Origin: Gibbula magus
Lineage: Eukaryota > Mollusca > Gastropoda > Trochida > Trochidae
Length of the DNA stretch: 64,000 bases
Reading direction: 5' to 3'
Assembly: GCA_936450465.1 (NCBI GenBank)
Contig: OW388305.1
Location: 43,031,506-43,095,505 of the forward strand
The translations under genes were made by a program, and so were the position numbers. The notes beneath the pieces were generated by a model, which had not been told where the DNA came from, did not search any database, and saw nothing but the letters and a program-made list of their open reading frames with translations. Numbering within the stretch: position 1 is the first letter of the stretch; the number at the start of each line of letters is the position of its first letter. Shown here piece by piece: positions 12,952-24,119 of this stretch.

Positions 12952-13726
12952 TTACACGAGATAAGCCCTGTTTATACTGCGAACTTTGCACATGTGCAAT
13001 ATTGCTTATGGTAGTAATATACACACGTGAGTAAAGGTAAATTTACTATGCGTTCATACGTGTTAAATTTCTGCGTAAGAAAATGGACTTCCAACTCTTT
13101 TGATATACGAATAGAGAATTCTTAAAACATGCCAATTCATATTTATTAGATGTAAACTAACTATAAATGACATTAATTTATATCTGTCAACATTTGTTTG
13201 ACTAGATCGTCCTAATTATAATGAAAATCGGATAGTCAGATGGATTTCGAAGGTCATCGCGTGCAAGAAGGAGATAATCCTATATAGAGAATTTCCCAAA
13301 AACAATAGTACATGTAAGAGTTACTCAAGTTCTCTAATATATGTTCTCAACCTGTGTGAAGTCATTATGTCTGTATACGACAAAACTTTTTCTAGACTGA
13401 TAGTGAACATACTATATTTACTCACGGAAGTAAACATTTGCACCTGCCTTTGACTAGTTGCAAAATTGCCTGTGGTAGGGAAAATTTGCCTACGGTAGTA
13501 AAATATGCATATGTGCAAATGCGTCCACACGGCGAATTTTGCTCATATGAGCAAATTTGCATGGTGATCGGAAAAAAAGTAACAGGAAAAAAAGTAACGG
13601 AAAAAAAGTAACAGTTTTTGCTAGGAAAAAAAGTAACAGGAAAAAAAGTAACAGTTTTTTGTTTTGTTTTTTTATTTCATGAGTATTTCACATTATGACA
13701 TAGATTATTTACAGAAATAGAAATGT

Positions 13727-14377
13727 TCAGATGTTTTTGTTCAGTCTGATGTTCTGACCGATGCCTGTCAAGAAGTCTGAGATTGATGTGTTGCATTCTG
13801 TGTACTGAGTACACAGTGCCTTCAGTCTACGTTGGAGGGCTTCCATGTTCTTCTTCCTTCTGGTCTTGGGCATAACACCATAGGCGGCCTGCTGTGTCAT
13901 GGTTTTGGTCAAGGCCTGGTCTTTTTGGAACCACTGTATGGTCTTCCAAACTGAAGGATGTTGATGGCCGACCAGGTTGTAGAACTTATTGTTCCATCCC
14001 TCACATGCATTGTTTGTACGGGAAGCACCCTGAAGTGTGGCCTGATGCACATTCCATGTTGCTGGTGGGTAGGAGGGTGGCGTCAGTCTAAGGCGGAGCG
14101 GAGCCAGGGTGCCAGGAGCTCCATTTGGTCGTTGCCTTAAGGTGCCAGTTACGTAGTTCTCGTCGAAGTAGGCAAGCAGTTCTTCTGCCTCTTCTGGAAC
14201 AGTGTCCTTCAGATGCTCCATACCCTCCCTCACGTCATCAACTGGCAGGAAAGCAAGAGCACCAATCTTGCCACAAAACAGTCTGAAGTCTTCATCATCT
14301 CGGTAGTGCTGAACTAGGCCAAGATTCTGGATTTTCCTCCAGGTACTCTGCGTCAAGTGGTAGAAGCAACCCGTACT
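13727..14377 (-). pseudogene. MULE transposase, C-terminal part
   Basis: The frame contains CFYHLTQSTWRKIQNLGLVQ, ALAFLPVDDV, PATWNVHQATL, RTNNACEGWNNKFYNLVGH and HPSVWKTIQWFQKDQ. This is the conserved region that follows the catalytic core in MULE-type transposases of invertebrates. The zinc-finger and first DDE residues are absent, and the frame starts near the hairpin with no convincing ATG. It could not act alone. The surviving frame is clean over about 215 codons, so the deletion is fairly recent. Confidence 0.8.
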
Positions 14378-14506
14378 TTGTACTGTTGATTAGTTTTCCT
14401 GATCAAAGGGGTTAAGTTTTGATAGGTAATTATTAAGTAAATGAGTTAGGCCAGTCCAAATGATCAATTAAGAGTGAGTATTATGTCGATATAATTGAGC
14501 AGGTGA

Positions 14507-14615
14507 GAAGGAAACAGTTAATACCAATGTAATTATGTTGTTTTAAGTAACAACTAGCTACAAGACACTTGTTACTTAAAACAACATAATTACATTGGTA
14601 TTAACTGTTTCCTTC
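14507..14615. repeat. Perfect 47-bp inverted repeat, 15-base loop
   Basis: Arms 14507-14553 and 14569-14615 are exact reverse complements (GAAGGAAACAGTTAATACCA and onward). The spacer CTAGCTACAAGACAC separates them. It lies inside the MULE. Confidence 0.97.
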
Positions 14616-15365
14616 CTGTACCTTTGATGTTAAATGTGATGTTATGTGTGATAATCCTCTTTAATGACAAGATTATCAACACTAATCCTAATATAATTCA
14701 AACTCAATTTCCTTCTAAAGTGTTTCTTTATATAAAAAGTGTTACTTTTTTTCCTGTTACTTTTTTTCCGTTACTTTTTTTCCTGTTACTTTTTTTCCTG
14801 TTACTTTTGTTCCTACATTCAATTTGCATATGTGTAATGATTTAGTCATGTGCAAACGCTCGCCGTATAAACAGGGCTATAGATATATCCTTGTGAATGG
14901 TCAGGCAAATTTGCTTGCTAAATATCATAATGTATTTACTAGTAATTGAATAAACACTAGTACTCTTATAAATTGTTCTAATTACTTACGAGAAGCGCTT
15001 GCTCAAAGAAAACATGTAATTTCATCATAATGAATTTATTGCAAAGTTTGTTCGTCTACTCTACAATAGTGTATTGTTTATATGCACTGTACATCGGCCG
15101 ATGGCCTACAGACCGAAATAAAAGAATTGAATAACTTGGAGTCAGTAAATTTGTGTCGAAATCGGATATACTTGTTGAAGTTGGAAAGTCGAGACTATGT
15201 ATTCATTATTTTCATAGATGTATTAAATATTGGTCAAGGCTACTAAATATGGAAACAAATCGTCATCCTAAGGCATGTTATGTAATGCTTAAGTCATGAC
15301 GACCATGGTTGTGTCAGTTGAGTGTCACATGTTCGCACTTTATTGATGGACACTGGTTTTTCATA

Positions 15366-16645
15366 CGAGGGGCGTTCAATAAGTGTTGCAAGCGGGGCAT
15401 TGGTGTTTACATAAACAGTGTCAGCTTATAGCAGGTGTTACTATAGTCAAAACATAACATTGACACATGTCAAAACAATTTCTAGACATATAATAGCTGC
15501 GCTGACCTAGGGGCCTCCATAATCATGATTCTCTCAAACATGAACAACGCGCTGTGATCAAGTTCCTTACTAAAGAGGGATGCAAAGCTACAGAAATACA
15601 TAATCGTATGTGTAGTGTGATGGGTAAGGATGCTCCTAACTTTTCAACAGTTTGTCGCTGGTCTCTTCAGTTCAAGCGGGGCAGGGAGTCCTTAGACGAT
15701 GACCCACGGTCAGGCAGGCCATCTGAAGTCACCCGACCGGAAGTTATTGCCGCTATCGAAAGACGAATTTTAGCTGACCGCCGTGTTAAAGTTTCTGAAC
15801 TGTCTTTGGAATTCCAGATATCAGTTGGAAGTGTTGAAAAAATAATTCATGACCATCTTGGTATGTCCAAGGTATCTGCAAGATGGGTACCCAGAAACCT
15901 CACAGCACAAGATCGCCAGAAAAGAACCGAAAGTTGCATGGAGCTTCTGGATCGGTTTAATGCGGATGAAGCCAGGTTTTTGTCTCGTCTGGTGACAGGT
16001 GACGAAACCTGGATCCACCACTGGGACCCGGAAACTAAACTGGAATCCAAGCAATGGAAGCACCCGAGTTCACCGCCTCCCCTGAAGTTTCGCACTCAAC
16101 CATCAGCTGGCAAGGTTATGGCGACAATCTTTCGGGATGCAAAAGGCATATTATTAATTGATTACTTGCCAACCAAAACTACAATGAATGGTCAATATTA
16201 TGCCAACCTAATGCAAGAATTGCGAAAGACAATTCGACAGAAACGCCGTGGAATGTTGACACGTGGTGTTCTGATTTTGCATGACAACGCTCCAGTCCAC
16301 AAGTCAGGAGTTGAACAGGCCGCTATACGTGATTGTGGATTCGAACAGCTTAACCACCCACCCTACAGCCCAGACCTAGCCCCCAGTGACTACTTCCTGT
16401 TCAGAAACCTGAAATCCGCCCTACGTGGAAGGCACTTCCGGGATGACGAAGACGTCAAAGCTGCCACAGAGGCGTGGTTAGGGGGGCAAACGGAAGACTT
16501 CTACAAAAGCGGCATCAAAAGTATTTAAGAGAAATGGAATAAGTGTATTGAGGTGAAGGGTAACTATATTGAAAAATAAAAGTAAAAAATTGACTACGTG
16601 AGTTGGTTTTATATTGAAGTTGCAACACTTATTGAACGCCCCTCG
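15366..16645 (+). mobile_element. Full-length mariner-type transposon
   Basis: This 1280-bp element has perfect 26-bp terminal inverted repeats beginning CGAGGGGCGTTCAATAAGTG and a TA target duplication at 15364-15365 and 16646-16647. It contains a nearly intact DD34D transposase. End identity and coding preservation suggest a recent insertion. Confidence 0.95.
15542..16528 (+). pseudogene. Mariner DD34D transposase, lightly damaged
   Basis: The frame opens EQRAVIKFLTKEG and contains the paired-type helix-turn-helix region, the WVPRNLT linker and the catalytic triad. The first Asp is in VTGDETWIHHW, the second in LILHDNAPVHK and the third in SPDLAPSDYFLF, with 34 residues between the last two. 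The enzyme cuts and pastes the element at TA sites. There are two lesions. No ATG opens this frame: an ATG at 15540 sits one base out, as expected after a one-base deletion. A TAA at 16526 cuts off about 17 residues (EKWNKCIEVKGNYIEK stays open in frame to the TAA at 16577). Otherwise it has family length, about 345 residues. Confidence 0.9.
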
Positions 16646-17370
16646 TATGTGTGGATCTCCCAAGACTGTGGTGACATGGAATGTTTTATGCAATGTCTTA
16701 AACAACGATGTAAATTAAAGATATTCAGTATCAAATATGGCAAAGCAAATTAAATTCATCATCGTATCTTCAAACTTATTGTCACTTCAAGAATATTCTG
16801 AAACCAGAGCTTTACATTTTAGAACTTATTCCGAATAGAGACCTTGTACGTAATATGTGTACATTTAAATGCATGAGCCATAAACTTAATATCCAACTGT
16901 ATCGATACGATACAAATGTAAATACTGATCTACTGAAATAAAATCATTGTTCCTACCTAGATACTATTATACACATCTATCACAGTAAAAGTTTAAGTTG
17001 TTTATAACTTCCAATAATACTGATTGATTAAAAAATCTCGCATTATTTTTTAAGCATTATCTACCTATGTAAATAGTCACTTCGATGCCTACTTTTGGCC
17101 ATTAGACCTTGAATATGAATAAACTTTCTTAAGAATCAAATTAAAGTGCATATTGTCTATTGGCTATATCTATCTCTCTTGTCAAAAAACGAATGCTCTA
17201 TATTAACAATGTTAAGATCACCTGTAAGTATAATGATTAATATTTCATATATTATCAGATTGTATAAAAAAAATACACATAAAGAGAGTGTAACTGTGTA
17301 CTAGAAACAGTAAATCTCGAAAGTGACTATTGGGCATTACAGTCGACCTTTAAGATGCCATGTGCATGCT

Positions 17371-17722
17371 GTGCTCACGATATACTAAGTCGTGTGCACG
17401 CGATACTAAGTCGTGCGCACGCGATACTAAGTCGTGCGCACGCGTTAGTAAGTCGAGCGCACGCGATATTAAGTCGTGCGCACGAGATACTAAGTCGTGA
17501 GCACGAGAAACTAAGTCGTGCGCACGCGATACTAAGTCGTGCGCACGCGATATTAAGTCGTGCGCACGCGATATTAAGTCGTGCGCACGCGATATTAAGT
17601 CGTGAGCACGAGATGCTAAGTCGTGCGCACGCGATACTAAGTCGAGCGCACGAGATATTAAGTCGTGCGCACGCGATACTAAGTCGTGCGCACGAGATAC
17701 TAAGTCGTGCGCACGAGATAAA
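17371..17722 (-). repeat. 21-bp minisatellite array, right (inverted)
   Basis: About 17 units of the same 21-bp repeat as at 10.4 kb, in reverse orientation, with the same outer flank. Open frames on both strands are by-products of the repeat. Confidence 0.95.
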
Positions 17723-17764
17723 TATTATTTTACCATGTCCCTTCAGCGCTTCCGTATATAACAC

Positions 17765-18838
17765 ATACTCTGTGTGAAAATAAAAAAATGTGCCACGTCC
17801 TGCACACTTTTACAACATTTTAAACATGGTAGGGGTCATGTTGATGTAAATTTCATTTCTTTTTTAGTTAAAAAACAGTCATCAATTAAGTCATTCAAAC
17901 TATTTTTATTTTTTTTATTTCCCTTTTTTTTTGGTACAAATTCAAACTACTGCCGAACGGTGTTAAAGTATCATGCCATAATCAAATGCATCTCATTTCT
18001 TTAAGATATTGAATTAACCGAAAACAAGTGAGTGTTATACTTTCTTTTGCCCGTCAGTCTACATGTCACACCTCTTCATTTCATCTATGGATGTCCTGAT
18101 TCATATAATCAAATCCGCGACTTCTCTGTTTAATGACCTCGATTGATCATGGTATTGATTTATGCCATTACAGATCACAACTCCCTCATTACTGACAGTT
18201 AAGCTCGACTCCGATAACATTCACTTTCTTCAAGATCATTAGACTAATAGGGGTCAAATTGGAGTCATTTGATATGTGACAGGTTACACACGGGCCTTTA
18301 CGTGTTTAACAAGACACGGCTTAACAAGGTTTAAGCTTAAACATAAAATACTAAAAATGGCACAGAATTGACACATATATGAAAATCAATACAACATATG
18401 TTGCTGAAGCAAACGCGAATCCCATTTGAAGTAAGTTTGTTTTTTACAGCTGAGTTATTGGTCTAGTCTCTTGAGTATGCATAATATATTGCCACAAAAT
18501 AATTATCCAAAAAGTGTTTTATAATATCGAAGTATATGTGATGTTCTTTCAGAAGGTGATGAAGTGATATGTTCATGTTGGATGTTTTCGGCGATTGAAA
18601 TTAATTACAAAATGACACTCAGGGGCATGAAATGGACAACTGCATTTTGACGGCAAATGTTATAGAATAGTTCAGAATGAGGTTTTGAATCCATCCAAAT
18701 AAATTGCTTTCCTTCAGAATGTCAAATATTACACTTAGACAAATTGGTTTCGTCACCCTTTGACTGCAAAAGGAAACTGGAAATAAGTATGTGTGAATGT
18801 GTTTGTAGGGATTCGTTTTGAAGAACATATGATTATTA
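17765..18838. other. No recognisable feature
   Basis: AT-rich sequence with short homopolymers; I see no gene, splice-bounded exon or repeat structure. Confidence 0.6.
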
Positions 18839-19360
18839 TTATCCCCCACCGCGCGTTTAGCGCGAAGCGGGGGATATAGTACTCGACTGCGTCCTTACGT
18901 CCGTACGTCCGTACGTCCGAAATTACTTAAGAAATTACGTACGAAATGGAATAACTCAAGTACTATTCGCTGGATTCTTTTCATATTTTGCATGTATGTT
19001 CATCACAGGGAGACTTTGTCATTTTGCCCTTGTCAGCGGGATATTGTAAGAACCGTTGACTGAATTCTCTTCATATCTTACAAGGAGAAGCTATATGTCA
19101 TATAGCTTCTCAAAGGGAAGACAAAGGGCTGATTAGATTTTGGTGACCTTGACATTATTCTCACGGTCACACTGGAACTTCAAGTTTTTCGAAATGTTCA
19201 GCTTGTCAGCGGGATATCAAAAGAATTGTTCATTGGATTCTCAACATTATCTTACACCAATGTTTCTTTTGGGAAGATTCAGGGCCCAGTCGAATTCGCT
19301 AACCATGACATTATTTTTCAAGTTTGAAGTATTAATTTGCGACGGGGGGTCAAGTCAACT
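18839..19360 (+). mobile_element. CCCCCACCGCGCG repeat
   Basis: A palindromic start (TCCCCCACCGCGCGTTTAGC / GCGCGAAGCGGGGGAT) and ACGTCCGTACGTCCG tetramers are followed by non-coding units containing CAGCGGGATAT and ATTGGATTCTC. A reversed relative lies at 31985-32330. Confidence 0.65.
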
Positions 19361-20509
19361 TAGCTTAGTGACAACTGCTTGTTGTAAAATAACAAAACAT
19401 CGGATCATTAGGTTCTTATATGATAAGGTTTATACATGTACATGCTTACTCAAAATCGGATATACACATCAGGACATGCTCTATATACTTCCTCTTCAAG
19501 ATCTTCATATTAGATGTTGATCTAGACTGTCAGCTGCAAATATCAATATCACGGAATGACGAACAAACAATGACAAAGGGAATGGAAGACAGCCTTGTCT
19601 TACGAAAATTAGAATTATTTTAAATTCATGTTCCAATCACGTACTGATTATCAGTGATAATTGATTGGATAGTGGCATTTAAAGTCAAAACACGAAACCT
19701 CTTCAGTTTTTAGTATCTCCAACCTTCAAACAAACAACGCAGGTCTGAAACTAAAAAAGTGATAAATTGCAAATTACGTTTTTATGACCGTTACTCGGGC
19801 AATTCATCAGTGTCACTTTTGCTATGAAGTACGAGGCATATAAGAAGTACACCATATCTGGAACAATCCTAGTCACGCACCTTTGAGAGCAGGATTGATC
19901 TAAACAGAACTCTCTTAATCAAAGAAAACAGTGTACTTACTGTAAAAAAAAGTCGAGTAATCTTTGCGAGAAAGTTGTATATTATTAAAGATTATACTTA
20001 CTTGATACTTATACCGTGCTGAAAGGGGCGAGCTCAAAGCACACACATTATTACCTGGTATAATAACCAACATTGATCCTTTTTATTCTCTCTCACTCAC
20101 TGGCAATATGAAACTTGGCTACCAATTTTGGCGCTTACGGTTGTCTGTCACATTACCCTCATTCCGATAACAGGTACCCAATTGTACTGCTGGGTGAACA
20201 GAGGCACATTTGAATAAAGTCACATGCCTAAGGTAGTATCACAAGTTTCAAAACTCATGTTCCAGTGTGGGGCAGAGAATCAACCCTTCAAACTCTGATT
20301 AGCCTGCTCTGGAGTTGTTCGCCCATACGGCGAGCCGCGGCCATTGTTGCTGAACTTCACTGATAATGGTCAAGTGAGCCATGCACAGGACCACTTGCAA
20401 CGCACCGTAAAGAAACGATAGCAAATTTTCAACAGAGTCAAACACCATGGGGTGCTGACATTGCCTTTCCAAGTCTGCTTAATCGAGGCTGATAATAAGT
20501 TTTTTAAAA

Positions 20510-20960
20510 GCTGAAATACCCAGAAGGCATTTAATATTCCCTCAAATTTTTCATTTTTATCAAAGTTATTGCAATGTAATCTTACGTTCGAGGGTAAAAC
20601 ATATCATTACACGACCTGATAAACGGTTATCCGAATTGGACTTATTCTCTTCAGTGTAAGACGTTGATTTGTAGGTCTAACGGGATTTTGAGATTAGGCA
20701 ATTTGGTTGACCATTCCATTATGGTGCCATATTTAGAACTCTACTCTGTGTGTTTAGGTATCGCTACATCAGTCAGATCACTTGAACTATATTTGATTGG
20801 CTATTTTAATGTGATCACCTTAAAATGATCGCTCGAAGGGACATGGCTTAACCGAATCATGTGCATTCGTTTTAGAACTCTTTTTATTGATTGAGGAGTA
20901 CCACTTAGCCATTGGTAACACTTAATTACATTTTCGTGAGAGCACTTTATTTCAGGAAGA
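20510..20960. repeat. Diverged relative of the TTAA MITE at 41.7 kb
   Basis: It shares TTACACGACCTGATAAACGG and GCTTAACCGAATCATGTGCA with the 40.9-kb and 41.8-kb elements. The ends are not recognisable. Confidence 0.4.
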
Positions 20961-21370
20961 ACGGCGTGCTATAATGCTTTAAAATGATACTAATGTCGAT
21001 ATTCCTACAGTCCATTTTTCACCACGTTCGTCCTCTCGGCGTAAAGGTTATTATAACCCTGACGTAAGGAGAAACTTCCCTCCTTTTCTATTTTACTATA
21101 CAGTCAGGAAGTCATATTTGACAATGATCTTAGGTCTACCTTTTTATCTATCAACAGTATGAAATTAAAAGAAAATTCCGGTCGCATAAATCTTGGAAAT
21201 TAATAATGAACAAATACTGTTTATTCAGCACTTTTGAAATAATGGTTTCTGGTATCTTTTACAACGTTTTGACTTAATTTTCTCAATAAATTACAGACAG
21301 GCTGGTTTTCAAGCATACTTCATATACAGTGTATATAAGTATTAGAATATATGTTGGCCAAAGCTCAAGG

Positions 21371-21486
21371 CCCCTTTCACAAAGCACTAAGGTGATCGTA
21401 AGTCACTAAGGTAAGCTTAGTGCAATGTTACAGAAAGGGAGTTAAGGTTAACCTTAGTAAAAGTAGCTTTGTGAAAGTAACCCCTG
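21371..21486. mobile_element. Short MITE with CTTTCACAAAGC ends
   Basis: GGCCCCTTTCACAAAGCAC at the left is matched by GCTTTGTGAAAGTAACCCC inverted at the right, with CTAAGGT/ACCTTAG pairs inside. Confidence 0.6.
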
Positions 21487-21744
21487 GAAGACATATGAAG
21501 AAAGTTAAGTGCCTTCCAATGTTGGTCAAAATATATATGCCTGAATTAATCACACGTTCATTGAAACATATTAATTAAATGTATTGCTTTGTGGTAAGTA
21601 TGTATACACCAAGGACGTCTCCAAACACATACTTGAATTAGGCAACTACGTGGAACGAAGATAACAGAGACGAAGCGTCTAACGTCGGAGGGATTATTCG
21701 AAAAGAATTATTTTGTATGTGTAGCTGTTTACAATGAAATCAGG

Positions 21745-22062
21745 GGACGAGAGTGCAGTGGTTAGTGCGTTCGGCTTCGGGACAAGGGATACGGGTTCGA
21801 ATCCCGCCAGGGGCACGGCATCTTTGTCTGCAGTAGAGAACTGTTCTACACGCAGTAAGGTTTGGGTGCAATGCTACACTGAATTTCAGCGTAGTATCAC
21901 CCGTGGTTCGCCAGTTCCAATCTATGCTCGCAGGTTTCATTGCAATGCATAGACACGTGGCGTTGCTGGCTTTCTCCCTGCCGTAATACTAGCAGTCGCG
22001 ATACAAGTGAAATTCTCTTTAAAGCAGCGTTAAACTCAAAATCACTTCACCTCACTTCCAAA
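21745..22062 (+). mobile_element. tRNA-derived SINE, near full length
   Basis: A tRNA-like head with an A-box-like AGTGGTTAGTGCG and B box GGTTCGAATCC is followed by a body (AAGGTTTGGGTGCAATGCTA) and the tail AAAGCAGCGTTAAACTC then CACCTCAC. The head would be the internal RNA polymerase III promoter. Confidence 0.85.
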
Positions 22063-22165
22063 AGCAATTTGTTAAAGGAGCAATGACTTAAGTAGAAAGA
22101 AGAAACTGATGAGACATCTGACCGCTTGAAATTGAATCACTGTTAAGCCGTTTTCACTTATTTGA

Positions 22166-22333
22166 CAGGGGCGGATCCAGGATTTTTGAAAGGGGGGGGT
22201 CCCAAAACAATTTTTCTCCACTCAGTGGGGGGGGGGGGGGGGGGGGGGGGGTAGATGTATATCCCAACTTATACATGGATTTGAAAAGGGGGGGGTCCGG
22301 ACCCCCGGAACCCCCCCCGTGGATCCGCCACTG
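22166..22333. mobile_element. MITE with GGCGGATCC ends and polyG
   Basis: CAGGGGCGGATCCAGG at the left and CGTGGATCCGCCACTG at the right are inverted ends, with TTTGA adjoining both. It contains a run of 25 G (22227-22251) and further G8/C8 runs. Confidence 0.7.
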
Positions 22334-22339
22334 TTTGAT

Positions 22340-22930
22340 ATATGTAGCATTGGATTAACCTTATAATAACCTTGTAATAACATTAATATAATAATACTTC
22401 GTTCAGTTCTACTATATGTATTTTTTCAGTTGATGTTTAAAATTATTTTGCTGTTATTTTTTGGCATGTATTATACAACTTTCAATGTCTATGAATAATC
22501 TTACTGAATAAAAAAAAACTCAGTTGATTATTTAATTGATGACGGTTTGTTTGACAGACTCCACGCCGCGGTTGAAATTGACATCAAAACAAAAGCAGAG
22601 AGCTCGTGATGAGCACTGATTTTCACAACTTGCACGTGCAATTCAACATTCGCATCTGGATTTTCTGTCATTTGCTGAATCCTTGTTCAAGATTACTGAC
22701 TCACACGTGTTCCTTCACCGCCTGACTCGCACGGCAATTAAGAATTTAATGTTAGTCTGTGTGCTTGCAATGGAAAATGAACAATGTCAAAGCGCCATTC
22801 AAACTACAATGTGAACTGGCAATCAACAATCAAGTACACAAACACACTTTCGAGTGTATACTAGTATTTTCTTGTATTTTAACTCCATAAAAATTGTCCG
22901 GAAAACGACTCTCTGTTATATGACGACCTA
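22340..22930. other. No recognisable feature
   Basis: AT-rich, non-coding on inspection. No inverted or tandem structure noted. Confidence 0.5.
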
Positions 22931-22934
22931 TCGT

Positions 22935-23345
22935 TTATGACGTCACAGACAAAGATACTTTAATTCGGACAATGGATGGTTGTTCGGCAAAGAATACTTG
23001 CACTTGTGATATATATGACATATACATATCTGTATTACCCATATGGTTGAAAATAACCGGGTTAATATTATTGATATGAGCATATGTGCACATATCACGT
23101 TCGCCTAGCAACCATTGTTTCTCCGCGACTTCCCGTATTGTGTCGTCTGTTCGTGACGTCTTGCCGTCGCAAGACAAGTGGGCCGCTTCCTGCCTATTTG
23201 TACGCGAATGAAGCAGAACATAATGGGTAATAAAGAAATTATTACACTCAAAAGTGTGCCATACTCGCTCTCGCTCGGGCAATACACAAATTCACACTCG
23301 TTTCGAAAAAGTCATATGACAGACTTCCTCGGGTAATAATGTCTA
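22935..23345 (+). mobile_element. Hairpin-headed element, family A (partial hairpin)
   Basis: It contains ATTACCCATATGGTTGAAAA, TGACGTC motifs and the hairpin arm CTCGCTCTCGCTCGGGCAAT ... CTTCCTCGGGTAATAAT. The opposing arm is shortened relative to the 32.4-kb copy. Confidence 0.65.
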
Positions 23346-24119
23346 TGTATTTTCTAGTGATATTAATCAGCGAAAAAGTGCAGTGTTTTATATATGTTCC
23401 ATACGTGTAAAGTGTTTTCGATGCACATTCGGTACACGTACACTAACCTATTCATCAGACATTCATGTCAACCATACTTTTAAACGAAATAATCTGGATC
23501 ACAACTTCTGATTTACAGATAGGGTCGGGGCAATTATTCAATTTAAGTCAACGATTTATTACTGTGTCCGATGAGAGCGAGCTAATTTCCTATCTATTAG
23601 ACTTGTTATAATCAGGAATAATCACTTTTCGAGAAGGAATACATTGAACATATGATCAGTACAAACATCTGTCTTTCTTTCGATACAATTTATATGGGAA
23701 ATGCTAAAGATATTATGAGAGAAAACACATTTATCACATCTTATATGATAAACCAGAACAAGATAATTAAATAAGGAGGTAGGACAGTCCCTTGCGATGT
23801 TCAACTATCAGAAAAATGTCTTATAAAGTAAGTAATGTTGTTTTGATGTATGTTATCTAATACGTTAGAAACATAGACCATAGAAGAAGGGAATTCTGTA
23901 ATTGCATTACAATGTCCCTTTTGGATAATAGATTGAGGTGAGGTCAGTGGGTTTATTGCTGCAGATCACATCTAAGCAGCTGTTCATTGCGGTGGAACCT
24001 GCAAGCGCGGTCTTGAACAGACAATTGGAGCTCCACTGCATATCGGACAGCATTCTCGATAATCCAGAGTATACGCTCCGATAAATCTACTCTATATACT
24101 CTGGACGCATCCATGGCTA

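Larger units (their letters stand above)
13563..14820. mobile_element. Internally deleted Mutator-like element
   Basis: The ends carry inverted clusters of the 15-mer GGAAAAAAAGTAACA: five copies at 13569-13653 on the left, five on the right at 14745-14815. AATTTGCAT at 13554-13562 and 14821-14829 is a 9-bp target duplication, as expected for MULEs. Inside are the C-terminal part of a MULE transposase and a perfect 47-bp hairpin. Confidence 0.75.
12964..14878. mobile_element. Non-autonomous TIR element hosting a MULE insertion
   Basis: AGCCCTGTTTATAC at 12964 is inverted at 14865-14878, flanked by ATA on each side. TTTGCACATG(T/A) motifs lie near both ends. The MULE at 13563-14820 is inserted near its right end. 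Confidence 0.6.
15130..16925 (+). pseudogene. Second LINE remnant, split by the mariner insertion
   Basis: Before the mariner the frame reads LVEVGKSRLCIHYFHRCIKY, then WSRLLNMETNRHPKACYVML, then a stop. After it the frame continues CVWISQDCGDMECFMQCLKQ. Joining across the single TA target rebuilds the conserved YGFG.(V/A)W..QD.GD segment also present at 11.9 kb, so the mariner landed in an existing LINE copy. The flanking stretch at 14880-15125 (CGGCCGATGGCCTACAGACC then AATAAAAG) looks like a LINE 3' end. Confidence 0.7.
10330..17756. mobile_element. 7.4-kb unit with minisatellite inverted ends and 6-bp flanking repeat
   Basis: The left end (TACGGAAGCGCTGAAGGGAC ... at 10330) and right end (its reverse complement ending at 17756) match for about 50 bases. 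Each then enters a 21-bp minisatellite array in opposite orientation. Inside the arrays both sides still match around GGTCGACTG(C/T)AATGCCCAA (left about 10986-11025, right about 17300-17350). TATAAC flanks both outer ends (10324-10329 and 17757-17762), fitting a target duplication of one insertion. The interior is decayed LINEs, MITEs, a MULE fragment and a mariner. No transposase fits the ends. The alternative is two independent opposite insertions of a shorter element. Confidence 0.6.

Noticed and set aside
10330..17756. Polinton/Maverick identity for the 7.4-kb unit, based on 6-bp duplication and long ends
   Set aside because: The termini are not AG...TC, and no polymerase B, integrase or capsid-like frame is present.
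20290..20380. Minus-strand ATGGCCGCGGCTCGCCG as a possible gene start
   Set aside because: The frame stops after about 18 codons without a donor site.
21770..21820. tRNA gene suggested by GGTTCGAATCC
   Set aside because: No cloverleaf with proper acceptor pairing; it continues into a SINE body and tail. The same applies to 44040-44095 and 48360-48425.
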